This document shows, one piece after another, positions 7,087 to 12,862 of a stretch of DNA of 12,862 nt. The stretch is from CAZZCP01 sp964653235 (lineage in GTDB: Bacteria > Bdellovibrionota > Bdellovibrionia > Bdellovibrionales > UBA840). Positions within the stretch are counted from its first letter, which is position 1, and each line of letters starts with the position of its first letter. The stretch lies in assembly GCA_964653235.1 (NCBI GenBank), contig CAZZCP010000068.1, positions 1-12,862 of the forward strand. The letters are read 5' to 3'. The translations under genes were made by a program, and so were the position numbers. The notes beneath the pieces are model-generated. The model saw only the letters and a list, made by a program, of their open reading frames with translations, was not told where the DNA came from and ran no database searches.

Positions 7087-7348
7087 CAGGTATCTGACAA
7101 GCTAAGCGTTCTTTTTTCGAAAAGCCTCGGGCTTCAGCCATCTCTTTTTCAACTGCATTTCTATGCGGAAGATTTTCAAGCCCTTCTTCAACAATGACGC
7201 GGCAAGTTCCACATGAGCCCCCACCACCGCAAAGATGATCCCAATCGACTTTTTTTTGAAGCAGCGCCTCAAGCAAGGTGAGCCGCTCATCACTTGAAAT
7301 CTCTATGTTTTTAACACCAAGCACTTGGATATTTTTTTTCTTTTTCAT
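7049..7348 (-). CDS. Plant-type 2Fe-2S ferredoxin
   Basis: A small soluble electron carrier of 99 residues. The cluster motif is CGGGGSCGTC (Cys40, Cys46, Cys49), with the fourth ligand Cys84 in ERLACQ. This is the standard C-x5-C-x2-C...C arrangement of plant/adrenodoxin-type ferredoxins. Supporting features are LTLLEALLQK before the cluster and LPHRNAVEKEM between ligands three and four. The N-terminus is Lys-rich, and the ATG lacks a visible SD. It converges on and overlaps the PHP gene by 38 bases and is divergent from the exonuclease gene, with only 41 bases between them. No reductase or oxygenase partner is nearby, so its electron acceptor is unknown. Confidence 0.92.
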   Translation of the reverse strand: MKKKKNIQVLGVKNIEISSDERLTLLEALLQKKVDWDHLCGGGGSCGTCRVIVEEGLENLPHRNAVEKEMAEARGFSKKERLACQIPAIGPLLIRKKDS

Positions 7349-7389
7349 TTTTTCTAAAAAAAATTCACAGTATTTGTTAAAACCAATCT

Positions 7390-8004
7390 ATGAAATACAT
7401 CGCATTCGACTTAGAAACAACTGGCTTTCTTCCTGGAGTAGATCAAATCACTGAAATTGGGGCTGTAAAATTTGAAGATGGCGAAGCCGTTGCGCTATTT
7501 TCAACCTTAGTAAACCCGAGAAAAGAGATTCCCGAACAAGTTCAAAAGATTACAGGCATTACCAATGAAATGGTCACCAATAAGCCCGTCATCGAAGATC
7601 TATTAAATTCTTTTGCCGAATTTTGCGAAGATGATTTGATTGTTGCTCACAATGCTCCCTTTGATTTGCAGTTTCTTTCTGCAGATATCAAAAAGTTCGA
7701 GAGTCCATCTCCTACAGGAATCGTGCTTGATACATGTGCTATGGCAAAAAAAGTTCTTCCTGGTATGGCCAACTACAAATTGGGAACTTTGGTTCAACAT
7801 CTTGAGATTCCTTCCTCTGATTTTCACCGCGCTGAAGAAGATGCCACTTACTGCGGAAAACTATTTCATCATATGATCAAAAAAATCAGTAGTAATGGGG
7901 CAGCTCCTGCCATTGAAAATTTGATTCGTTTATCCAATGATCAAGCTTTGCGCTTTCCGCAAATTGAAAGAAAGCCAAAACAGCTTGATCTATTGTCACT
8001 CTAA
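7390..8004 (+). CDS. DnaQ-family DEDDh 3'-5' exonuclease (Pol III epsilon-like)
   Basis: Removes 3'-terminal nucleotides from DNA using two metal ions, either as a replicative proofreading subunit or as a stand-alone repair nuclease. The five catalytic residues are all present: Asp7 and Glu9 in DLETTG, Asp92 in AHNAPFD, and His146 and Asp151 in HRAEEDA. At 204 residues it is an exonuclease domain (about 1-165) plus a short tail. The tail ends in QLDLLSL (198-204), which resembles the bacterial sliding-clamp-binding pentapeptide QL[SD]LF. No SD is seen before the ATG. Its TAA overlaps the nadE stop codon on the other strand by two bases. It could be dnaQ itself or an ExoX-like paralogue, so I leave the symbol open. 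Confidence 0.9.
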   Translation: MKYIAFDLETTGFLPGVDQITEIGAVKFEDGEAVALFSTLVNPRKEIPEQVQKITGITNEMVTNKPVIEDLLNSFAEFCEDDLIVAHNAPFDLQFLSADIKKFESPSPTGIVLDTCAMAKKVLPGMANYKLGTLVQHLEIPSSDFHRAEEDATYCGKLFHHMIKKISSNGAAPAIENLIRLSNDQALRFPQIERKPKQLDLLSL

Positions 8005-9629
8005 AACCTAGCCGAATTGGCAATCGGATACCTTCTACCGGTACCAAAAGCATGCTGTGACATTCTAAGGATTGGTGGATATTGCCACCTTTTAAATTCA
8101 TTGCGGTAGAGCACTGGGACCAACCACTTTTCGGTTTTGGTTCTCGCCGGTTTGCACTCAACCAAGATTCTTTCGATGGCTTGGTCGAGCTCTTCATAAG
8201 GCGGAAGCGAATCTTCATCTTTTTGATTGGGTCTTAGTTCAGCACTTGGGGGACGATCGATGATTCGTTTCGGGATGAGTTCTTTTTCTAAATTGTAGTG
8301 CCTAGATAGTGCAAAGACCTCTGTTTTTAAAAGATCACCAATAGGGGCCAAACCGCCGCAAGAATCACCATACAAAGTGCTGTATCCTGTAGCAAGTTCA
8401 CTTTTGTTTCCTGTTGCCAACAACATTGAGCCAGTCATATTAGAGTAGGCCATCAAGATATTGCCACGTATTCGCGACTGAATGTTTTCATTCGTTACAT
8501 TGAATTCATTGTGATCAAAAACGCTTTCAAAGTTTTTTAAATAAACTTGATAAATCTCTTGAATGGGTGAATTTAAAAATTTACAGCCGAGATTTTTTGC
8601 CAGTTGAGATGCAAGTTCATAACTCTCTTCTGCATTAAACTCTGTCGGCATAGCTATACAAGTTAACTTGTCTGGACCAAGAGCTTCTGCAGCCAAACAA
8701 GCAACTAGGGCCGAATCAATCCCTCCACTCAAACCAAGATGAACTCGTGACATTTGGTTTTTGTGAACAAAGTCTCGAATACCAACAACTAAAGCTTGGC
8801 GAAAGTATTCTAAATTGGTTTTAGTATAAAGAGAGGTCTCATGAAGCAGCCCTTGATTGTCAGGATAATTATAAATATTTAAATCTTCAGCAAAGAAACG
8901 AGACTGTGATTGAATGACTTCTTTTTTATCAACAACAAAGCTTCCACCATCAAAAACCAATTCGTCTTGTCCACCGACTAAATTGACATAAATCACTGGG
9001 CATTTCATATATTGAGCTGTTTTTTTGACAACACTCTGTCGTCTTGAAATTTTATTTTTAGAGCAAGGCGAAGCACTTAAATTGATCACCAAATCAGGTT
9101 TTTCTTTTTTCGCCTGATGAAAGGGATTGTAAGGATAGCTAGAACCAACCCAGGCATCACCCCATGCCCAAATGTCTTCGCAAATGCTAACGAGGATTTT
9201 TTTGCCTTTGAAATGAAAAAAGTTATCGATCAACTTACCTTGAGAAAAGTGACGAGACTCATCAAAGACATCATAGGTAGGTAAAAGCTCTTTGTGAAAA
9301 AAACGAGTTTTTTTATTTTTCTGCACCATTGCTGCAGAATTATAAAAGTTTTTTACCTTTTTCTTTTCAGACAAAGTAACAAGGCCAAATAAAAGCGCTA
9401 TGCCTTCAGGAACACGTTTTTCAATCCGTTTGAGTTCTTTGAGCTGTGCCTCTACGATACTCTTTCTTTCTAAAAGATCAGCAGGCCAATAGCCAAAAAG
9501 TGCAAGCTCGGGATAAACAACCAGATCAACATTCGCTTTTTTTGCCCTCTTTGCAAACTCGATGATTTTGTTGCAGTTGCCAACAAAATCACCGAGCCTT
9601 GAATTGATTTGTGCCATTGCAATTTGCAT
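8001..9629 (-). CDS. nadE: Glutamine-dependent NAD+ synthetase
   Basis: Makes NAD+ from nicotinic acid adenine dinucleotide, ATP and glutamine, the last step of NAD synthesis, in the cytosol. The 542 residues fit the two-domain bacterial form. The N-terminal nitrilase-type glutaminase (about 1-265) has its Glu41 (YPELALFGYWP), Lys113 (HKELLPTYDVF) and Cys150 (SICEDIW) triad. The C-terminal synthetase domain has the PP-loop SGGIDSA (301-307), IRGNILMAYSN and ATGNKSELATGYSTLYGD. It ends in the usual YPIANSARF-type tail. The ATG at 9629 has no clear SD. It lies 35 bases after the DUF2203 gene on the same strand, so the two are probably co-transcribed. Its stop codon overlaps that of the exonuclease gene tail to tail. 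This is a confident call. Confidence 0.97.
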   Translation of the reverse strand: MQIAMAQINSRLGDFVGNCNKIIEFAKRAKKANVDLVVYPELALFGYWPADLLERKSIVEAQLKELKRIEKRVPEGIALLFGLVTLSEKKKVKNFYNSAAMVQKNKKTRFFHKELLPTYDVFDESRHFSQGKLIDNFFHFKGKKILVSICEDIWAWGDAWVGSSYPYNPFHQAKKEKPDLVINLSASPCSKNKISRRQSVVKKTAQYMKCPVIYVNLVGGQDELVFDGGSFVVDKKEVIQSQSRFFAEDLNIYNYPDNQGLLHETSLYTKTNLEYFRQALVVGIRDFVHKNQMSRVHLGLSGGIDSALVACLAAEALGPDKLTCIAMPTEFNAEESYELASQLAKNLGCKFLNSPIQEIYQVYLKNFESVFDHNEFNVTNENIQSRIRGNILMAYSNMTGSMLLATGNKSELATGYSTLYGDSCGGLAPIGDLLKTEVFALSRHYNLEKELIPKRIIDRPPSAELRPNQKDEDSLPPYEELDQAIERILVECKPARTKTEKWLVPVLYRNEFKRWQYPPILRMSQHAFGTGRRYPIANSARF

Positions 9630-9664
9630 AGGCCATATTTAACAGCCTGTATTGCAAATGAGTA

Positions 9665-10081
9665 CTAGTTTCTTTCTTGCACACTTGTAGAGTCTGAAGA
9701 AATTCTAGAAACAGCAGTAAACCACTCCTCGACAGGAATTCTTTTGGTATAGCCATCTTCATAGCGATGCCAAAACAGAATTTCTGGTTCTGGAAACTTC
9801 CAACAAAAGTAACCATCTCCAGAGTTAAAATCGATCATCCAAAGACCTGTCACCTTTCCGCCCAATCTCTCTATCTTTCCTTGCCAAGTAGAGATCAAAA
9901 GATCTACTTCTGCTTCAAGATCATCGATACTCGAATGATTTTTTGTGGCCAAAATTTCAAGCTGTTGTAGCTTTCTTTCGACCTCTTCTTTGTACTTTTT
10001 GGTAATTTTAAAAATAACCGGTATAAGTTGGTTCGCTTCTTTCAAACGAAAACTTCGTTTGTTGTTGAGCTCAACGACCAT
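9665..10081 (-). CDS. DUF2203-family protein
   Basis: A 138-residue protein that fits the DUF2203 family. It opens with the F-x-L-x-E-A-N-x-L-x-P motif (SFRLKEANQLIPVI, 10-23), has a long charged helix-rich middle (about 25-75), and a C-terminal GDGYFCWKF-P-EPEILFWH...GYTKRIPV block (about 88-116). The family is widespread and small, and its function is unknown to me. No catalytic site can be named, although the conserved Trp/His pair in FWH may bind a ligand. The start is supported by AAGGGGGG four to five bases before the ATG. It probably forms a two-gene transcript with nadE downstream. Upstream is a 202-base non-coding gap. Confidence 0.85.
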   Translation of the reverse strand: MVVELNNKRSFRLKEANQLIPVIFKITKKYKEEVERKLQQLEILATKNHSSIDDLEAEVDLLISTWQGKIERLGGKVTGLWMIDFNSGDGYFCWKFPEPEILFWHRYEDGYTKRIPVEEWFTAVSRISSDSTSVQERN

Positions 10082-10114
10082 AATACCCCCCTTGTCGTTT
10101 CGCTAATGATTTTT

Positions 10115-10130
10115 GGCTACCCCCATAGCC
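10115..10130 (-). repeat. Small hairpin in the leader of the DUF2203 gene
   Basis: On the minus strand GGCTA, a TGGGGG loop and TAGCC form a five-pair stem about 35 bases before the DUF2203 ATG. The loop's GGGGGTA recurs in the gene's own SD region (GGGGGGTA). A role in translation control is possible but unproven, and the stem is short. Confidence 0.3.
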
Positions 10131-10217
10131 TCTTTCAGCATAAAGCAGTTTCTACATTGCAAGAATAAAAACTGTCCCAACTCTGAAATTTTGTAAGATT
10201 TTCTGAAAATGCCATTT

Positions 10218-10231
10218 TTTTGGTGCCAAAA
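10218..10231. promoter_or_regulatory. Near-palindromic TTTTGGTGCCAAAA site
   Basis: Six-base inverted arms TTTTGG and CCAAAA are separated by TG, and copies of AAAATGC lie on both sides (from about 10207 and 10228). Two-fold symmetric A/T-rich sites of this kind are often bound by dimeric regulators. No regulator gene is nearby and the site is single, so this is only a candidate operator. Confidence 0.25.
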
Positions 10232-10283
10232 TGCTCGGATGTTTCATCTATATGCCCTAGAAATATGACCAAGGGCGGTGTAT

Positions 10284-11267
10284 TTATTTTTCCATGCTTT
10301 TGCTGATTTGCAAGAACTGACCACCAAGAAAAAGTAGAACCGCAATTAAAATTCCGGCAATCATTAAGTAGCGAAGAAAACTAGAAATACTTAAAGAGGG
10401 CTCCTCAATTTCTTTAGAGTCTTTTTTTCTTTTTCCAGCGGCCAACAACTCTCCTTTTTTACCTCTTTGCTTTACATTGTCTTCACTAGAAACGGCTACG
10501 CTTTCATCACGGCCCAGTCTTTGCTCTTTCTCATCGTCTATTACCTCAGCATTTTGAATGTAGGTATTTCTACCAAAGCCCGAAGATTTTTTATTGCCTG
10601 TTTCTGTGGTAGAGTAGGTACCCAAGTTCACACTACCACCGTCTGAAGAACTCTTGCTCTTTTCTTGTTTGTCTTTTTTGTTTTGTGCTACATTTCTGCG
10701 AATTCTCTCTTTGCGTAAGTTCGATAGCTCATTATTGCTCTTACCGGTAGAAAAACGACTCGGTCTTCCGCCTGCACGTTGAGGATTGTTTAAAGATTCT
10801 GTCCCCCTTGAGCTTCCAGATAAAGAATCATTCGGTCTTCCGCCACGGCCTCCTCCACCATCGCCTCTGCCAGATCGATTCGCAGCGCCGCCGCGGCCGT
10901 TTCGATCGCGACCTGAAGCATCTCGACCAGAGCCTCTGCCGCCTCCACGTCCTCTACCATCTCGATCACCCAGACCTCCACCTCTTCGACCATTTTGGCC
11001 ATCGCCGCCAAATCGTCCTGGATCTACATTCGGCGAAGTTCCAGCTTGAAGATTGAAGGCTTCGTAATCGCATTGACTTTGGTCACTGCTGCCAAGGTTG
11101 GGTAGTTCTCCTGTCTCAAGCAAACAAACCACATAGTTGCCAAAAAAACCTTGGACGAAAACACGAAACGCTGTATTGAATTGAAAGACAAGGCCAATTA
11201 GAATCACCACGACCACCATCATTAAGAGTATGTATTCGATAAGTGTTTGACCACTTTGTCTTTGCAA
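10284..11267 (-). CDS. Flp-prepilin-like N-terminus with RGG-rich middle and C-terminal membrane helix
   Basis: A 327-residue protein of unknown function. It starts at TTG (11265-11267); a strong SD (AGGGGGAG) lies three bases before it, and no ATG occurs before the pilin motif. The N-terminus QSG-QTLIEY (4-12) matches the Flp-type prepilin processing site, G followed by four residues and EY. A hydrophobic helix follows (about 12-30), so a TadV-type peptidase could cut after Gly6. Two Cys (48 and 66) lie in the next segment. Residues about 84-145 are almost only Gly, Arg, Asp, Asn and Ser, with RGG/RGR repeats, and are coded by DNA clearly richer in GC than the surroundings. A polar, Lys/Ser-rich part follows, then a transmembrane helix (about 299-320) near the end. 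Flp pilins are usually 50-80 residues, so this is not an ordinary pilin. A TPR protein gene diverges from it. Confidence 0.8.
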   Translation of the reverse strand: MQRQSGQTLIEYILLMMVVVVILIGLVFQFNTAFRVFVQGFFGNYVVCLLETGELPNLGSSDQSQCDYEAFNLQAGTSPNVDPGRFGGDGQNGRRGGGLGDRDGRGRGGGRGSGRDASGRDRNGRGGAANRSGRGDGGGGRGGRPNDSLSGSSRGTESLNNPQRAGGRPSRFSTGKSNNELSNLRKERIRRNVAQNKKDKQEKSKSSSDGGSVNLGTYSTTETGNKKSSGFGRNTYIQNAEVIDDEKEQRLGRDESVAVSSEDNVKQRGKKGELLAAGKRKKDSKEIEEPSLSISSFLRYLMIAGILIAVLLFLGGQFLQISKSMEK

Positions 11268-11313
11268 AAGCTCCCCCTGTACAGCACAGTTTTCTTCTTA
11301 TATTATCATATCT

Positions 11314-12354
11314 ATGAAAAAACTGCTTTTCCTTGTCTCTATCGGTTTTCTGTTTTTTAGCTCCGAGATTCTGGCAAAAAAATCTTCGAAACTAGAAAAA
11401 CGTATAGTCCAGCTCGAAAGACAGCTTGAAATGAAGAAATCAGACAAAAAAGCAGTAGAAGAATTAGTAGAGCTCTATCTTAAAAATGACCAAGCCAAAA
11501 AGGCAGTTCCCTTGTATCGAAAATTACTGGATGATAATGACCCCAATACTTATTTAAAAATGGCTGAAATCTATCGCAAAGCCGAAATGTATCTCGACGA
11601 AGTTCGCATATTAAGTATTTTAGCACCCAAAAACCCAACTTGGCCCTTGCCCTATTATCTTTTGGGAGAGGCCTATTTAAAATTGAAAAGAACCGAAGAT
11701 GCAATTGCCAAATTTCGGGAAGCCATAGAAATCGAAACTCGCTTTGAAAAGTCTTACTTAGGTCTTTTAAAGGCCTACGAAATCAAAGAAAACTATTATG
11801 AAAGCCGGGTTATTTTGCTCGATTTAGTAAAAAATTTTGGCGATAAGTCTTACTACCTCAATCAACTTTGCCGCTTGTACTCTTTAGACAGTTTTTTTGA
11901 AGACTCCATTTTGTATTGTCGTGCTGCCATTGACAAAGACCCAAGCTATGCTGAAAATCACGTCTACTTAGGATTGACCTACAAATACAAAAAAAATACC
12001 AGTCAGGCTGAAAAGATTCTTTTAAGCGCAGCCAATCAGTTTAGAAAATCAGAATTTGCTCAAGAAACAGCGGGCACAATTTTAGAAGAAAAAGAGAATT
12101 GGGAGAAGGCTTTGGGTTACTTACGCCAATGCACTCGATTGAATAAAGAAAATTATGTTTGTTTGACTGGGCGAGCTCGCGCCGCTTTTGCTCTTGGTAA
12201 ATACAAAGAAGCAAATGCAGCCTTTCTTGCCGCATGCAAGCAAGACAGGGCAATACTTACTGAGTACAAAAAATCTGCTTCTGCGCTAAGAAATAATGGC
12301 AAAAAAAATTGGGCCAAACAATACACTTCTGATATTGAAAAATGCTACCGTTAG
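11314..12354 (+). CDS. Secreted TPR-repeat protein, function unknown
   Basis: A 346-residue protein. A Sec signal peptide (1-21) ends in S-E-I-L-A and there is no lipobox Cys, so the product should be soluble in the periplasm. After a short coiled-coil part (about 25-45) the chain consists of TPR or TPR-like helix pairs from about 47 to 335. Examples are YYLLGEAYLKLKRTEDAIAKF (114-134) and VYLGLTYKYKKNTSQAEKIL (217-236). Six Cys occur in the mature part (186, 202, 273, 283, 308, 344), enough for disulfides. No SD is visible before the ATG. TATATT at 11299-11304 would put transcription start almost on the ATG, so a leaderless message is possible. It is divergent from the pilin-RGG gene with 46 bases between them. 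TPRs suggest a scaffold, but the partner is unknown. Confidence 0.85.
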   Translation: MKKLLFLVSIGFLFFSSEILAKKSSKLEKRIVQLERQLEMKKSDKKAVEELVELYLKNDQAKKAVPLYRKLLDDNDPNTYLKMAEIYRKAEMYLDEVRILSILAPKNPTWPLPYYLLGEAYLKLKRTEDAIAKFREAIEIETRFEKSYLGLLKAYEIKENYYESRVILLDLVKNFGDKSYYLNQLCRLYSLDSFFEDSILYCRAAIDKDPSYAENHVYLGLTYKYKKNTSQAEKILLSAANQFRKSEFAQETAGTILEEKENWEKALGYLRQCTRLNKENYVCLTGRARAAFALGKYKEANAAFLAACKQDRAILTEYKKSASALRNNGKKNWAKQYTSDIEKCYR

Positions 12355-12356
12355 TC

Positions 12357-12385
12357 TTGCCTTTCGATTCTGTACATCATAAATT
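12357..12385 (+). promoter_or_regulatory. Possible promoter for the FAH-family gene
   Basis: TTGCCT (12357-12362) and TAAATT (12380-12385) are 17 bases apart, each matching four of six consensus positions. They lie in the 56-base gap just before the SD (AAAGGA) of the next gene. The match is weak, so this is tentative. Confidence 0.3.
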
Positions 12386-12410
12386 CTGATCATCAAAAAA
12401 AGGATGAATT

Positions 12411-12862
12411 ATGAAATTGGCGACTCTAAAAAATGCTCAACCCGATGGTGGACTTCTCGTTGTAAGCCGCGATAACAAATTTGCGGTCGAAGTAAAAGAA
12501 ATAGCGGCAAATTTTCAGGCTGCATTAGATGATTGGCAAAATACAAAATCGAAACTACAAGAAGTTTATGAGAGTCTCAATGCCGGAAAAATTGCCAATG
12601 CTTTTAAACTCGATCAGCAGCAACTGCACTCCCCCCTTCCTCGGGCATACACTTGGCTTGATGGCTCTGCTTTTCTTCACCATGTACGCCTAGTTCGTAA
12701 AGCTAGAAATGCAGAAATGCCAGAGGATTTACTTCACATTCCATTAATGTACCAAGGAAGTAGCGATACATTTTTAGCTCCTCGCGAAGATATACCACAG
12801 GTTGATTTCTCTCATGGAACCGATTTTGAGGGCGAAATTGCAGTTATAACTGATTTTATTCC
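12411..12862 (+). CDS. Fumarylacetoacetate hydrolase-family protein (N-terminal part)
   Basis: The gene runs off the right edge; 150 full codons are visible. AAAGGA (12399-12404) is well placed before the ATG at 12411. The translated start MKLATLKNAQPDGGLLVVSR and the blocks HSPLPRAYTWLDGSAFLHHV, VRKARNAEMP, PLMYQGSSDTFLAPREDIP and DFEGEIAVITD match the longer FAH family, of about 330 residues. Its N-terminal domain precedes the hydrolase fold. The Glu pair in DFEGEIA corresponds to metal ligands of the family. Such enzymes cleave fumarylacetoacetate in tyrosine breakdown or related acylpyruvates; the substrate cannot be fixed from this part. A maleylacetoacetate isomerase gene often follows, beyond this window. 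Confidence 0.9.
   Translation, partial: MKLATLKNAQPDGGLLVVSRDNKFAVEVKEIAANFQAALDDWQNTKSKLQEVYESLNAGKIANAFKLDQQQLHSPLPRAYTWLDGSAFLHHVRLVRKARNAEMPEDLLHIPLMYQGSSDTFLAPREDIPQVDFSHGTDFEGEIAVITDFI

Larger units (their letters stand above)
10082..10283. other. 202-base intergenic region between DUF2203 and the pilin-RGG gene
   Basis: This should hold the promoter of the DUF2203-nadE transcript and the 3' end of the upstream gene. I see no convincing -35/-10 pair and no terminator with a T-run on the minus strand. It contains the small hairpin at 10115-10130. It also contains the near-palindrome TTTTGG-TG-CCAAAA (10218-10231), flanked by AAAATGC on both sides, and GCCCT/AGGGC arms (10254-10258 and 10272-10276) with a 13-base loop. 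Confidence 0.5.

Noticed and set aside
10254..10276. Terminator for the pilin-RGG gene (GCCCT/AGGGC)
   Set aside because: It has only five pairs, a 13-base loop and no T-run on the minus strand.
10786..11049. Pro/Arg-rich open frame on the + strand
   Set aside because: It is the mirror of the Gly/Arg codons of the pilin-RGG gene, has no SD of its own, and shows no domain.

Overview
The window is bacterial chromosomal DNA with a low to moderate GC content, roughly 40% by eye. It holds thirteen protein genes, packed closely on both strands. No rRNA, tRNA, CRISPR array, insertion sequence or phage gene is visible. The gene content points to a Gram-negative, diderm organism with type IV and perhaps Flp-type pili: several lipoproteins, PilF, RodZ and a Flp-like prepilin N-terminus. 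My best guess is a member of the Bdellovibrionota or a relative, because the proteins and gene order resemble what I know of that group. This is an impression from protein style, not a database result.

Layout. (1) 159-1886 (+): a large lipoprotein of unknown function with a long coiled coil, followed by a strong bidirectional terminator. (2) 1938-2345 (-): a small unknown lipoprotein whose stop codon lies in that terminator. (3) 2472-7086 (+): a tight five-gene operon behind a TATAAT box. It encodes nucleoside diphosphate kinase (ndk), an Fe-S m5U RNA methyltransferase of the TrmA/RlmD family, a six-TPR PilF/Tgl-like pilotin lipoprotein, a RodZ-like membrane protein, and a membrane-anchored, degenerate PHP-domain protein. 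(4) 7049-7348 (-): a 2Fe-2S ferredoxin whose 3' end overlaps the operon's last gene. (5) 7390-8004 (+): a DnaQ-type DEDDh exonuclease with a possible sliding-clamp-binding tail. (6) 8001-10081 (-): a DUF2203 protein followed by glutamine-dependent NAD+ synthetase (nadE), probably one transcript. (7) 10284-11267 (-): an unusual protein with a Flp-prepilin-like N-terminus, a Gly/Arg-rich 'RGG' region and a C-terminal membrane helix, starting at TTG. (8) 11314-12354 (+): a secreted TPR protein diverging from it. (9) 12411 to the window end (+): the N-terminal part of a fumarylacetoacetate hydrolase-family enzyme.

How the genes work together. The ndk to rodZ block resembles the gammaproteobacterial order ndk-rlmN-pilF-rodZ. 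Here a TrmA/RlmD-family methyltransferase sits where the unrelated radical-SAM enzyme RlmN is found there. The operon therefore joins nucleotide supply, rRNA modification, pilus secretin assembly and cell-shape control. The rest is mostly housekeeping (NAD synthesis, DNA proofreading or repair, redox, aromatic or tyrosine catabolism), mixed with envelope proteins of unknown role. I did not find a convincing new defence or mobile system. The most unusual items are the 587-1886 part of the large lipoprotein, which resembles a polymorphic-toxin linker, the pilin-RGG protein, and the degenerate PHP protein tied to rodZ.
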